A stretch of DNA of 64,000 nt from Triangularia verruculosa (GCA_033296885.1 MU863945.1:124001-188000); one strand, 5' to 3'. Shown: positions 34,054 through 47,402, counted from the first letter of the stretch. Program-made: numbers and translations. Notes: generated by a model not told the origin, from the letters alone.

Positions 34054-35240
34054 ATGCCGCCTCGAATAAACATCCCGCCAGTAACGCGCATTTGCCTCGT
34101 CGTGCTGCTCGTCCAGTCGGTGCTGAGCGCCGCCATACGATACCGACAATGGACAGCCAACTCTGAAATCGTTATCCCATATCTGAACCTGATCCCACAG
34201 CTATCGCTGATCTACCCCTGGACCTTTTTGACGACGACACTAGTTGAGAGCAACATCTTCACCCTGAGTATTGCCGGCACCACACTCTATTATGGTGGTC
34301 GCTACCTCGAACGTGCCTGGTCAGGCCGGGAGCTTGCCAAGTTCCTGTTTATCGTCTCCCTTGTACCAAACGCATTGGTCTTTGCCACCACCATCTTCTT
34401 CTTTGCCCTGACTAGGAACGAGGGATGGACGTATGTCACTGCTCGAGCCGATGTACCGGAGCGCATGTCCAAGGCTAACCACCCTTGATCAGAATGATGA
34501 CCATCGCCGGAACCATTCCGGTCCAGATCTCTTTCCTCGTCGCCTTCAGCCAGCTCATCCCCGCGCACACTGTAACCCTCTTCAGGGGCATCCTCTCTCT
34601 GCGCGTTCCTCGATTCCCCCTTATTTACATCGGCCTCGTCACCCTCCTCTGCCTGACCCCGATGCTCACGGCCGCTTCTTTCCTCCTTGCGATCTACGGT
34701 CTCATCGTGAGCTGGACCTACCTCCGTTTCTACAAGCCCGTCTTCCCCGACCTTGATGCGTCGCAACCAGCTCACCTCCGAGGCGACGCCAGCGAGACCT
34801 TCGCCTTTGCGCAGTTCTTCCCCGGGCCGCTCCGTCCTCCTGTATCGAGCATATCCGATCAGGTGTTCAACGTCCTTGTTGCTATGCGCCTTTGCACACC
34901 CTTCAGCGCCGCCGACGTATCAGCCGCCCGAGGCGACCACCACCATCACAACTTCGCTCAGCGCGGTGTGCCGGGTAGTGCTCGGGCCGAGGCTGAAAGG
35001 AGACGAGCTCTGGCGCTGAAGGCGCTTGATCAGCGACTACACGCGGCAACTGCGAATGCGGCCGCCAGGGCATCGAATGCACCCCCTCCACCAGCGGTTG
35101 TGCCGCCTATCCCTTCAGCGACTGGACCGACTGTACAGAGTCAACCACAAGCTGGAGCACAAAAGACCATGACGGTGCAAGGTGGTGGTGCGATGCTGGG
35201 AGAGACATCTTATAACCCTGACGGAGATGACCAGAAATAA
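34054..35240 (+). CDS. TMEM115/DUF1751 rhomboid-like Golgi membrane protein
   Basis: Two exons, 34054-34430 and 34493-35240, joined across a 62-nt intron (donor GTATGT, acceptor ATCAG, phase 2) to give 374 aa. Several hydrophobic segments fill the first 230 residues. Landmarks are the N-terminal helix ICLVVLLVQSVLSAAIRY, LIPQLSLIYPWTFLTTTLVESN, the YGGRYLERAWSGRELAKF segment after it, and the end of the membrane domain WTYLRFYKPVFPDLDASQPAHLRGDASETFAFAQFFP (about residues 210-245). These match TMEM115, a rhomboid-related pseudoprotease family of the Golgi, tied in mammals to COG-dependent retrograde traffic. The cytoplasmic tail is Ala/Pro-rich and poorly conserved. The ATG at 34054 has an excellent context (CCACCATGCC). 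Confidence 0.9.
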
Positions 35241-38200
35241 GAGTGGTCATATCTGCTGTAGGAAGAGGACATGATTACTTGGAGAAGACGCGGAGAGACG
35301 GAGAGATGGAGAGAGGGAGAGAGGGAAAAGGAGAAGACAAAAGGAGGTTGGAAACGTTTAATGACTGATTACTAACCCCTAATTTATATTCACATTTTTG
35401 GTAGCCAAAAGGAACGAACAAGATTTTTTATGATTCATGGAGCTGGAGTTTCATCAAAGACGGGAATATTGGGCCAAGGAAAGGAGGGGCGGGGGAGGAA
35501 ATACCTTGTCAATTAAGCAGTTATTGTTATTATGTCAAATGGAATGATAACTGTATTATATTGTGTTGGCGGGCCGAGTTGTATGTCACTGCCTACAACT
35601 GACTGTGTTGTTACTGAGATTTTTGGGCTCGAGCAGCCTGTGACATATACTCAAGGCGTGATAACACCTCTACGGCTGCATACTGTGACGGACTAAGCAA
35701 CGCGTCGGGATGTTAAGAGCCCTGCATGGTGCGCGTGCAAAGAAGAAAAGTGGGATGTGATTTGGAATGTTCACTGTTCGGTGTGTTTATCCAAACATGT
35801 CGTTCAGCCACAAGGCTCTGGCTTTGAGTCTAGCAGTGACTAAAACAAGGTACACTGGATCTTCCCACCGGCCGGGTGGGGGATTGGTTTAGTGACCACT
35901 GACATCATGGCTCGTGGTTTTCTTGCCTAGCGTACCTTGAAGGTGTGTGGCGCTGTGGGATCGGCCGGCGGGCTGGCCGGTCCGGTCAAGGCAAGTCAGG
36001 TCAAGTCAGATCTACTAGACTGGGCCGTTTAATGGCGCAGGCAGATCGACGATGGCCAGGGAGAAGGGTCGTAGCAGAATATATTCCGGTTGGCTCGGGT
36101 AGGCAGAGAGACGGGCGTTTGGGGGCAGAGTGTTGACCTGATCTCTCGACCACCTCGGATGAGGTAGATGTACCGGTAATTATGGGTACCTGATATCCTG
36201 AACTGGAGAATCAACCCCATTCAACAGCCGGTATCTACAGCCAGTTCCTCCATTGCTTCTGTCATGTGATATGGTGCAGCCAACTGTAACCGATGGCGAT
36301 GGCCTGTCACATATGTGCTCCATACTTGTGTGCCTGTGTCTTCGTGGTGCCTGTGGCTGTATAACAGACTAGCTTTCATGGAAAAGACTCCTTGCCTGTT
36401 CTTTTGAGTGTTCTTTCCCGAGACCAAAACAGCACCTTGTAGCTGTATTGTGTGTGGGATAGAGGCGTTGTTGAACAACCTCGGGAACTTGGATCGATGT
36501 GTGAGTTTCAAATCAGTGCGTGTTTGTCAGTCTAAGTGAGGTCTGTTGAGTCTAGGATTGTTTCGTTGGTAACCGTGGCCGACTCTGATAGCTCAGGCTC
36601 TGAAGGTAAATCTCCATGAGCCACTGGCTTCGAGGGCTTCGAGTCTTATACATCTTCGAAAGAACATCATGTTGAAGAACAGTTCATACGGTGGTGTTGG
36701 CATCCCTCGTTTGAGAGAGGCAAAGTCCGAGTACGACGGTATGACAGTGGCACCGAGACAACCAACCACCAACCGAAAGACAACACTGAAACCAAAACCT
36801 TGCGAACCATAAAACAAGCGACACACCGCATTGATCTGAGATACATCATCTAGTAGTACGCATACCACATCACACTCGTGACCGTCACACGTACCTGTGT
36901 CAACGGACCAAAATGACAAGCCTTTTCCCCTCCCGCCTGCCCAGTCTCCGGTCCAGTGACACAATGCCATTTCCATCGTGTGCTAACATGACAGAAACAC
37001 CCATTTCGAGGGAGCAGTGTCCGGTAAACAAAAAGAGAGAACCTGGAAGTCAGCAATCTGACATTCTGCATATCATCTCGTGTAACAGACACAAAAACGA
37101 AACAAATCTGTCGTGAAAGAAAACAATACCCGACCCTGTGCAACTGTTCCGTTGACACATCTCGGGAATTCTTTTTTTTCGAGTGGTGCCTCGGCAAGCA
37201 GCATTGCCTTCTTCCACTTCACATGGATCATCGTTCATCTCCGTTCTGTGTCCCATCATCGTCGTTGTACGGAGTACATATCATCACATTCACCCAGCCT
37301 TTACCGAACCCTTCACCTCGGTGAGGACCCCCTCCTGGTCACAAGCCACACCTTGTGGCAAAGCAGCCAAGCCGGGGGAAAAAGAAGATCAATCAAAAAA
37401 AGACAAATCACGACCCCCGCACGACCCCCCGAAAAGCGGGACCGTTCTAACGAAATGAAGCAGGGAGTGAGGAAAGGGTGTGCGTCCAACCAAAAAACCC
37501 GTGCCCATGCCGCCGGTAGTGGAGAAAGAGAAGAAAAAAAAAGCGACCAGTGGGCCTTGTTTAAGATGGGCCGCGCTCTCCGCCAAACGATTCGATCTCA
37601 CTTCCTTCTCCCCGGTGCTCCCCGGTGTGTGCGTTGCGCACGCGCGTTTCTGTGGGCCACCGCGAACTCTTGGCAGGGAAGAATCTGTTTGGGCTCTGGT
37701 GACGACGGTTCGTGGGAAAATGATGGATATGGTGGTCTTTGGTACATATGTACACAGATAAAGTATTCCCGATAAGCCTTTCCATATATGGACACTACAC
37801 CATGTTTGATGCACAACCTTCCTCAGATCATCCAACATGGATAGATTATTTGACCCTGATAAGATCGCCCCAAAAAAGAACCCCTAGGTACGTCATTCAC
37901 TCCACACGCACACAACCGGACGAAGCTCCAGCGCAGAAAGAAGCCCATGATCATGGTGATCATGCGCTGCGATAGCGGTGAGAACAGAAACGACCGCGGG
38001 GGAAGGATTTCCATCCCATCCATCCCACCCGTCAAAAATCCATGGGCAGTGCTTGATGAGTTGGCCAGACTCGTTGGTTCTAACCAGGAAAAATCCGAGC
38101 GTCATCATCACCCACGGCCGCCCAACATCTCCTGTCCTGTTGATTGCTGACAACCGAACCCTCTACGATCAAGCCTTCTAGGCGTTCTCTAGGCACAAAG

Positions 38201-41200
38201 TACCCGCGACGCGAATGGGAGGGGTAAAAAGCACCGGGCTACGGAGTAGCTTCTTAGCTTTGAATCCCAACCCCAGCAAAAAACCTAAGAAAAAACCGAT
38301 TCGGTCCCCCTTCACGTGTCTGTCTGCGGGAAGGTGGGAAGGGGGGTAAGGGGGTTAAAAAAGGTCAGTCTCGGCAGCTGGGGTTGCTTAGCGGACGATG
38401 ACACAAGATTTCCATGCCTGCACACCGCCCGCATAACTGATGAACCCGATGCAACGCTCCTTGGTGATCTGTCCCTTTTCATAGACTTGACTCCAACCAG
38501 TTAGCAATTGTCCAAACCATCCAACAGGACTCGACGAGAGCTTTCTTTGGTCCTCCTGCCCAACTGTCCGAACCACAGGTCATAAACCACGGACCCTGAT
38601 TTTCATTGAGTGGACGATAGCGAGAGACTAGAGATGGCGCAAAAACGCGCCGAGGGTGAGCAACAAGGGAGGCAGGGGGGTTGGGTAGTAAAGGGGGGTG
38701 GCAGATTGGCAAAGGTGTTTCTTTTGTGGAGTGTTGGCTATTTCACTGGTCTCACAAAAGACACACCCCTTTCCCCAGCCTCATGTGGTTTGTGTAGTGT
38801 GCGAAAGCACAGTGCTACTGCTTGCCAGCTGAGAGGAGAAAACCGCTGCAAGGAAACGACAAAAGATAAATGGCCAACGCATCAAACACATGATGCGCCT
38901 GCATTTTCTCTGGTCAAAACATGCGGGTTCGGCGGCTGGTCGGATATGGTAAGGTTCAAAAAAAGATGCCGGACATCTTGTCACAGCCCCGTGGGGTGGG
39001 GAAGAGAGAGAAGCGAGGGTCGAGACTGGGCAGAAGTTGAAATGTGGCGTTGACGTTTCTTTTCAGGGGAGGGGTTGAGAATGTGAATCCAGTGGTGGAT
39101 GTGAGCAAGATGGAAAAATAATAAGCGAAAAACGGTCAATAAAAAAAGAGAAAAACAACCCCGGGAAAAATGCCTCCCGTACAGGCAGGGGGAAGCACAG
39201 TCATATCCACAAGCCGCCGACGACACTATCAGATGTATGAAGATGTATGCGCCCGTCCGTGGAAGGGAGCATGGCATGATTTGGCCTGCCGCCCCGGAGA
39301 CCTCGACGGTTTTTTTGTCTCTTATTTGCCGTGGTGTAATGTATGTAATAACCTTCTGGCACCCCCCCTCGATCTCCCTGCGTGCTGCTGCGTCACGTGA
39401 TGTGACAGCCAGCAGTGAAAAGATCCCGTAAGAACTTAAGCTAATTCCCTCAAACGGTTTAGACTATCCGTAGAAAGAACCCCGCCTGACATTACGCTTA
39501 TCTAATATTCTCCGCAAGACCTGAAATGGAAAGCGGGACCTACAGGGATAAAATGGAAAGAGACGCGAAAAAGCTGGGGTGGGTGTCACAGACCCACCCT
39601 CACGGACGGTTCCAAGAAAGACATTTCCCCGTTGCATCCATTCGGACCCCCTGTCTGCGCCCAGACACACACACACCACCGCTGCAGAAGAAGTGTGATG
39701 AGTTGAGCAACGCGCACCGGCAGGAGTGACAACCGGGAGAGTAAGTGAGTTAAGTAGCCCAAACGCCCCCGAATCTAGAACTGTCCTGGGAGATGACAAG
39801 TGAGGACCTTTGGGGGCGCAACAACAAATCGGACACATCGGAACGTCCATCTTGTAGCCCCCAGAAGAGATCTTCAGTCTGCGCACACCCGCCCCCTTTC
39901 TCACCCTTGCCGGGTTCCATCTCCGCCTAGCCGTATGGCCACCTCTGCTGTATCGGGATCGACCCTAAGCCCAAGGTCGGCGGGTTTGTGTCTTGGGTCG
40001 TCAAGAGTTGACAAGCCACATTTTTGCTTTTTATACGGGATATCATTCGAATCTTCTGCAACTGCAACAGCCCCTCATGCCAGCAGGGGCAAAACTGACA
40101 AACGAAAAGAAGTGGCTCTGAGTCGAGCTAGGCTTGCATATTCGTGCATGTGCAGCTTTCTGGTGATCACAGCGTCAGTTTGTCCTACCGTGAGAGGTAG
40201 GTCCCAACACGTGCCGTTGTATGGGCTCTTGTGTATCCCGGTGCGGGAGAGCACTGTGCGCGGCTTCACCTAGGTGTCTAGCATGTCGTTCCATTTTCGT
40301 AATCGAGACCGAGCTGTGCCTTGGGACAGAAAATATTGACCTCGATGGCCAGCGAATAGACCGCTTATTACCCAACCCAGGGCTACCGCCTCGAAAAGGA
40401 GGCACGGCAGGCAGTTGGATAGCTGCTTGTATGTCGGTAGGCTGAAGGATGACATGCGGCACCGCCCCGTTTGCCTATCCAAGTGAAACGGCTTGTTCAT
40501 GTCAGACGCACAGAGTGGGTATACGGGGAACTACATGCTTGCCCGGTGTCGATGGATGTGTGATATGCCATCTATGGGATCGTTGTGCGAGGTCTGTGGG
40601 TGATGGGTTAGGTGCGAACATCAAGTGCGCAATGCGGAGGAAATCGTGATGATTGAATCAAAATGAAACGTCATCGTGTTGCCTCCACCTTCCATCAACC
40701 CATCCAATAGGTCGGATCTAGATCCAGATCGCTGACTGAAAGAACGCCGGATACCGCGAGTCACGAGTGGCAGCCATGGTTGAGTCCCATGCTTTCCATC
40801 TGGCCTCGCATACCTAACCCTGAGAATATCGTTCTAAAAATGAGCGGGCACCATCCATCTCAACTGCCACCTAACAAATCGGCCAACCCACGTGCATCGT
40901 GCGGGATTCCTAAAACTGCAGTAGCGGCTGGCGCTACAGGAGTCAGCCTCTCTTACATAACCCTCCTTGTTTGCCTTCCATCTTCCCCGTGGAACGTGCG
41001 TGCAGCCGGTGAGGGGTAGAGAGGGGCAAGGGGCTGCCGATGACCGTTGCTTGGGTTCCGTCGGTGGATGTGTCTTCCTTCGGGCGCTTCGAAGATGGGG
41101 AGACGTGATCGGCTTTCCGTCGGATCTTCCCACCTGCCGGAATTCCTGAAGCATTCAAGGGTTAGGTCGAACAAAGCCCAAGATATGCCTCTCTTTGTAC

Positions 41201-43828
41201 AGCAGGATGCTTGGGGGTTCGTCGATGATGTTTGACGATATGGTGATTTGTGCGTCATGCTGACACTGAAACAGAACGGGGAGTCAGGGACCGTGCCTCT
41301 CTTTTTCTTCTGGAAGGTCCAGCAACAGCTCGGCAGAGATCAGATCAAAATCAACTTTCCGAGAGTTCATGCGTGGGTAGTGCGAGTTGGCTGTCAAGAC
41401 TCCGGAAGGAACACCATCTTGATACTCCACTCGAGCCCCAATTCCTAAATTGAGAGGCTTGCTATGACCCATACGGATATTCAAGGGGTTTACACTATGA
41501 TGTCGACTTTTGCTGTCAAACGGCCTGCCGGACTCCTATAGTTCTAGGTGCTGACGGGACCATCGAATTTTTGCTTCCAAGCCACTGATGAATACCTAGA
41601 CAAGAGGCAGCTTGCAGCACGCCTCGCCGTTAGAAGTTTCAAAGCCTAGCTGCCTTATACGAAGACGTTATCGCCGGCCCTCGGGTGTGCTGAATCGTAT
41701 CCAGGAACAGAACCGCATGTCCAGTCTAATGTAGGTGCTGCGATGAGCTAGTAGGTGTCAACGACGCCCAGACGCCCAATCTGCATAGGTCAAGATCAAG
41801 ACCTCGGTGCAACCCGTTCTCCCCAAGGTTACATCTGCGACGAGAAGATCCTCCGTGGTAGATTCTTGTATCTCGGCGGATTAAGCAGCCGTTTCATCGA
41901 CCACGGATTTTTTATATATATCGGTGATCATGCTCTTTTTGGCACCGTGGTATTCAACCGAACTTCTAGAGCAGATGGTGTTCCCTTGATATTAATGTTC
42001 AATTTGGCCGGCGTGGGTGTCACCCTGGGTCTCTTCCCCCCATGGGCTGTAGATTGGAATGTGAGGTGTGACTGGATAGGTACCGAAGATGCCCAGAGGA
42101 GGGGGTTAATAAGAGCTGACGGCTCAAAAGACCCGTCTTCATCCCTTCAAACGAGAAACAGGCTCGCAGGGCAGGCGCAGTTATTTTCCGATGACTTATC
42201 GAGCTCCAATTACGGCGGACCACCTCATTTGGGGCGATAGGATTCTGCGTCGCATCGCTGGTGACGGGCTGGCTGGTGGCTCGCTGGCTGCCGCTTGCTC
42301 TTGGCTGGCTGGCTGGTTGTGGTGTTCGCTGCCCGCGTCTGGGATTGTCTGGGCACGGGAGAGTGGGTGTGGGGCCCCCCTGTCTGTCTGGTTGCTGAGA
42401 TGCGGGCGGGACGCATGGTGGAGGGCCGGCCGGCTCGTTGCACCGTCGCCACAGTTCTGCGGTCACTAAACAAAATGGCGTAGCCGCTTGCTCCGGAAAC
42501 GCCCTCCCCTGGACGAGAGTCTGGTCTTCGGCCACCGACGTACCGCCTAAGTACCCGGTACCTGTTCGAACCCTTGGGAATGCGGCCCTGGGGAAGCACA
42601 GCGCACAGCGCACAGAGGCACATCAGCCGCCGTCAGGCTGAGGAACCACACCCAATCCCACGAGAACCTGTCTGGACAGGCACCGCCACCGAGACGGGGA
42701 AAATATGGGATGAAACGCTCGTTACCTGGTGATGCCTTGGGGCGGCGGGACCGAGCCCACGCGTTGTGCATGAAATCATCGACCCAAATGCCATATTTCT
42801 CTGTCATCTTGTGTCGCTCCGTTTCACTGAACAAAGAACGGCCGATTGTTTGTCGCTATTGTTAAATCATTTCCCGATCTCGCGCGCGGCCTGAGCCATC
42901 GTGGGTCCATCATGTCACTCGGTCGGTGGCTCGAAGGATGATCCCGCCCTCTTCGATGGAAAATGAAACGGACGAGGGGAGAAGAGATGGAATGAAAGTC
43001 GGAGCAAATTGAATGCAAAGATGACGGTGGTGAATCGTTCCTGCCTATTTCGGTGTGGGCCTTGGTCTGTTTAGCGATGCGGCACTAAAATTTAAGTGGC
43101 GGGTAGAGGTTCCCACAGCACGGCCTCGGCATGCTGGTACCGGGGACGTGTCGGGAACCTGGCGCGACTTTTCCACCCTCGTGCTGCAAGACATGAGAGC
43201 GGAACAGCCAAAGGGCCATCCCTCCACTCGCTTCTCTGGGCAGGGCTTGGCATGGGTTGGGGGAGTTGCGCTGCGAAACCAAGTCGTACTCTTCCCATCC
43301 CGAGATTTCTTCCCGGGCTTCTGTTCTCTTTCCCTTCTTTCCCCCCTTCCGGCCTTCACTGACCTGGGCCGACTGCTTCCACCAATCCCGCCCGGTGCTG
43401 TCAGCGAGCCATCTCCGTTTGCTTCACGTCTTGTTCTTCATCACAACTCCCGACCCCGGAGCTCCCTTCTACAATTGTTCCTCTTTATCTGCCGCCTGTC
43501 GCCTGACTGAATTGGCGAGCCGACGCCCAGCCTCTGGAACTATCCGCCGTCGTGACCCCAAATACAACAACCCCCTTTGACCATCTCGTATCAGCGCGAC
43601 GACACACCTCTGCAGTCTCAACGGCGCCACCCATAACTCCCTTGGGCTGCTAGTTGGATGGACCAAGGCGTCTATGCTTAATCCAAAGCTTGTTTTTTCG
43701 TCATAGTGGTACCTGACAACGTCCGCCACGGGGACCCTTACACGTGCATCGAAACTCTAAAGTCAGCCATCATCGCCGTGGCTTCTTCCACTTTGTTGTG
43801 GTATCAACACTGGATCATATAACCCAGC
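35241..43828. other. Gene-free block of 8.6 kb upstream of the Cyc8-like gene
   Basis: I scanned both strands and found no protein with family resemblance, no tRNA, 5S or snRNA, and no transposon or terminal repeats. Open frames are short and overlap; the longest (37113-37775 plus, 42020-42613 minus, 41755-42240 plus) lack a good start or sensible sequence. Contents that stand out are a purine run at about 35286-35345, two copies of TACGGAGTA (37268 and 38240), a GCTGGCT-rich stretch near 42265-42335, and a pyrimidine-rich leader-like segment at about 43300-43600 next to the corepressor gene. It may hold long leaders, distal regulatory DNA or non-coding transcripts. Confidence 0.5.
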
Positions 43829-46745
43829 ATGGCGAACCATCACCCTTCCCCTCCGATGCAGATGCAAATGCATCATGCTCCTCCCGGCGCGGTTGGCCCT
43901 TCTGGGCCCCCTCCGTCCCTTGCGGCATCGCATCAGCACCTGATGCAGATGAATGAGTTGGTGTGGTGGCAGCTTGGTATGTTCACTCGACATTGCTTTG
44001 GCTGATTGTTGTGCGTCTCATGAGTCACTGACAATGTTGCAGGTTCTCTGGCCGAACGCATGGGGAATTTGGATGAAGCGATGGCATCCTATGAAAGAGC
44101 TCTCAGAGCCAACCCGAACTCAATTCAGGCCCTGAACTCTATCAGCGTCGTCTTGAGGACGCAGGAAAACTTTCCCAAAGCAGCAGAATATCTACAGGCA
44201 ATCATCAAGCTGGACGAAAGGAATGGCGAGGCTTGGGGGAGCTTAGGTAGGCCAATCAACACAACAGGCTTTGATACGGCAGAGGCTAACTTTTATCCCC
44301 GACAGGTCATTGCTGGCTCATGATGGATGACCTTCAACAAGCATACCAGGCCTATCAGACGGCCCTCATCAATTTGCCAAGCCCCAAAGAGCCGCGTCTT
44401 TGGTATGGCATCGGTATTCTCTACGATCGTTATGGGTCGCTGGAGCACGCCGAAGAGGCCTTTTCTCAAGTTATGGCGATGGATCCCGAGTTCGATAAGG
44501 CCCATGAGATTTACTTTCGCCTCGGCATAATATACAAACAACAGCAGAAGTATGCGCAATCTTTGGAAGTAAGTGACGTACCCTCCCTATAGATAACCAT
44601 CGCAATCATTGACACGACCCGATTCAGTGCTTCAAATACATCGTCAACTCCCCTCCCGCGCCGTTGACTGAGGAGGACATCTGGTTCCAGATTGGCCATG
44701 TTCATGAGCAACAGAAGGACGTAAGTTTTACCTTGCCCATCATCCGTCAAATCTGCCACATGCTGACTTCATTCTAGTTCGACAATGCCAAGGCTGCCTA
44801 TCACCGCGTCCTTGAGCGGGACCCTAATCACGCCAAGGTCCTTCAGCAACTCGGCTGGCTGCATCATAACCAGAGCCAAAGCTTCGCCAGTCAAGACAGG
44901 GCCATTGAGTACCTGGAGAAGTCTGTGGCAGCCGATAATTCCGACGCCCAGAGCTGGTACCTTCTCGGTCGTTGCTACATGCAGCAGCAAAAGTATCCCA
45001 AGGCATACGAAGCGTACCAGCAGGCCGTTTATCGTGATGGGCGAAACCCCACTTTCTGGTGCTCTATCGGTGTGCTTTACTATCAGATCAACCAGTATAG
45101 AGATGCGCTCGACGCCTACTCGCGCGCCATCCGCCTCAACCCCTTCATTTCCGAGGTTTGGTATGACCTGGGTACTCTGTATGAATCGTGTAACAACCAG
45201 ATTGCAGACGCCCTGGACGCTTACCAACGTGCTGCTGAGTTGGATCCAAACAACCCCCACGTTAAGAGTCGTCTCCAACTCCTCCGAAGTGGAGGGCAAA
45301 ATGGCGCCCCGCCCGGACAAGCACCTACGCCCACTGATGTCCACCCACAAGCTTATCAGGCTGCTGGTGCGGTTGGTCCTCCGGGACCGCAGTGGGCTGG
45401 CTCCGGCCCTCCACCGCAGTCTCAACCTCCTCAGCCGATGCATAATGGTGCTGGGCCAGGAGGCCCCAACACATGGAGTGGCCGCGTCGCCGAGATCAAT
45501 CCTCCGCCGCAACCACCGAATCCGTATGCTTCGGATCGAAATGAGCAGTTCCGTGGCCAAGCTCCCCCTATGCAACGCCCGCCTAGCCCAAGGCAGGAGC
45601 AGCAAATGAGACCCTACCAAGAGCCAAGCAGAGGACTGGAGCCTCACAGACGTGGTCCTTCGCCTCCGCCTCCGGGCCACTATGCAGCTCCTCCACCCCC
45701 ACCACCTCCTCAGCAGCAACAGCAACCTCCTCCCCAAGTTGCCGGACCTCCGCCTCCGCCGCGTGTGAGGAACCCGAACTACATAGGCCACCCACCCGCT
45801 GCTGTTCCTCAGCCAAACAACGCGCCTCCAAACGGCGGAGCCCCTAACCCACTCATGCCATACCGCACCCAGAGTCCCAGAAATGAAAGCCGTGCTCCTA
45901 TGCATGATAATCGCATGCCATCACCAAAGTCCGCCTATCCTCAGCATCAGCCTCCCTACCCTCCGCACCCATCCGAGCAGACTGGTCCCAATGGTCCCGA
46001 GCCAGGTCCTCCACATCCTCCTCACCAAAGCATGCCTCTTGACGGTCCTCATCACCGAGAGCAACATGACCCGCGTCCCCCCTCGGTTGGCCCCAAGCGG
46101 ATGCGCGAGTGGGAAGATGAACGTGAGTCCAAGAAGCCTGCAACGGAGGAATCGCGCGGTCGCATGGAGGATCTGCGCCATCGCCGTCCTTCTACTCCTC
46201 CCCGCCCCGAGTACCGTCGCAATTCGTCTGAAGCCCACCGCTTCGACGATCGGCGCATGGAGGATCACAGACGCGCAGAGGAGCAAAGACGAGCTGAAGA
46301 GATGCGTCGCGCCGAAGAGCAGCGGCATGGCAATGAGACATATCACCCATCGGAGGCTGCCCATCATCCTCAGTCACACTCTGTGCCTGCTCACCTGCCG
46401 CCAATGCAGCAAGGCCCCTCCTCGATGCAGGGCATTATTCACGATGCACCTGGTCCTCAGCCCGGACCGAGCCACAAAGAGTACCCCGCGGCGCAAGAGG
46501 AGAGACGGATCGAGCACCCGCACCCACCAGCCCCTCATCCTCCCCCAGTAAATGAACCCGAACGCGCTGCTCGTAAGATGCACGTCAATGAAGATTACGA
46601 TGACAGCGAGGAGGAAGATAAAAAGGGTGATATTGTTTCTGGACCTGCTTCCGGCCCCAGTTCTGCGACGGCCGAGATGAAGAATGGGACCCCTACCAGT
46701 GCCAGCATCAACGGCATCATGAGCCAGAAGGTTGAAAGTAACTAA
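43829..46745 (+). CDS. rcm-1: General transcriptional corepressor Cyc8/Ssn6 (Neurospora RCM-1 type)
   Basis: Five exons: 43829-43976, 44043-44246, 44306-44568, 44628-44720 and 44778-46745. All introns are GT-AG and 57-66 nt; phases are 1, 1, 0 and 0. The product is 891 aa. After a His/Met/Pro-rich head, residues about 45-400 are a tandem TPR array (QLGSLAERMGNLDEAMASYERALRANPN, LWYGIGILYDRYGSLEHAEEAFSQV, WYLLGRCYMQQQKYPKAYEAYQQAV, WYDLGTLYESCNNQIADALDAYQRAAELDPNNP as landmarks). This array in Cyc8 binds Tup1 and DNA-bound repressors. The second half is Pro/Gln/Gly-rich and disordered, with a charged helix of Arg/Glu repeats (RRAEEQRRAEEMRRAEEQR) and a short acidic tail. In Neurospora the RCM-1/RCO-1 pair represses many developmental, light and clock genes. 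Confidence 0.96.
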
Positions 46746-47283
46746 GTATTTTGTTCAGTTTGCTAGCCATGGCTTGTTTTCTATGTCATGCAGGCGCTCG
46801 GTTTCTTGCGTCTTATACCAACTCTTGCTCACGCATACTTCGGCTTGTTTCCTTTCGTGTTGAGCGAGGCAGGCGGTTGATCTCTTGTTACTTATTGAGT
46901 TAGTCATGGGGGTCAAATGTAGGGGAGGTCTGGCGTATACGCCGTGTTTCTGTTGTAGTTGTCACTGCTAGCAACTGGAGATGTACATGTGGGATACGGT
47001 TGAAAGGGGGAAACGGAATGGTTCAAAAGCCGTCTTTGGGTGGATTTATCGCTTCAGCTTGAAGCAACTCTCCTCGGAGTCTTTGAAATGGTGTTTAGTG
47101 GTGTATGCTCTCTTTTTGCAGTTACGGTTGGCGAGGCGGCCCAGCGTAGCTGCAGTAGTTTAGTCGAAATCAAACAATGTTTTCTTTAAAAGACATCTCA
47201 ACACTGCTAGCTACTCTGAAAGACTTGTGACTCGGTGCTGGTCTTTGCATGGGGACTCGAGGTGTCTTCCATAGTATCGTCGT

Positions 47284-47289
47284 CACGTG
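47284..47289. promoter_or_regulatory. E-box CACGTG in the rpl3 promoter (possible Cbf1 site)
   Basis: CACGTGAC, the preferred core of Cbf1-type bHLH factors, 264 bp before the rpl3 ATG. In Candida albicans, Cbf1 together with Tbf1 controls ribosomal-protein genes. A hexamer occurs often by chance, so the assignment rests on position and pairing with the TTAGGG site. Confidence 0.35.
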
Positions 47290-47396
47290 ACTAGGTGCTC
47301 GAGCAGACAACCTGGAAGGGAGCTGAGGAGCAAGTCAAAGTGGGGCAGATATGAGGACGGGACCAGTTCTCGTCTGTCATCAGTGGGCTGGGCCAG

Positions 47397-47402
47397 TTAG
47401 GG
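47397..47402 (+). promoter_or_regulatory. TTAGGG in the rpl3 promoter (possible Tbf1 site)
   Basis: TTAGGG, followed by CTC, 151 bp before the rpl3 ATG. Tbf1, which binds TTAGGG, is regarded as an ancestral regulator of fungal ribosomal-protein genes. A single hexamer match is weak evidence on its own. Confidence 0.35.

Noticed and set aside
40804..40812. CCTAACCCT as a possible telomerase-RNA template in the gene-free block
   Set aside because: About three such 9-base telomere matches are expected by chance in 64 kb, and I see no supporting pseudoknot or pol II RNA features.
41755..42240. Open frame in the gene-free block
   Set aside because: It begins with GTG and lacks an in-frame ATG at its start; composition is non-coding in appearance.
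42020..42613. Minus-strand 197-codon frame
   Set aside because: Pro/Ser/Gln/Arg-rich product from a GCTGGCT-type low-complexity stretch; no family resemblance.
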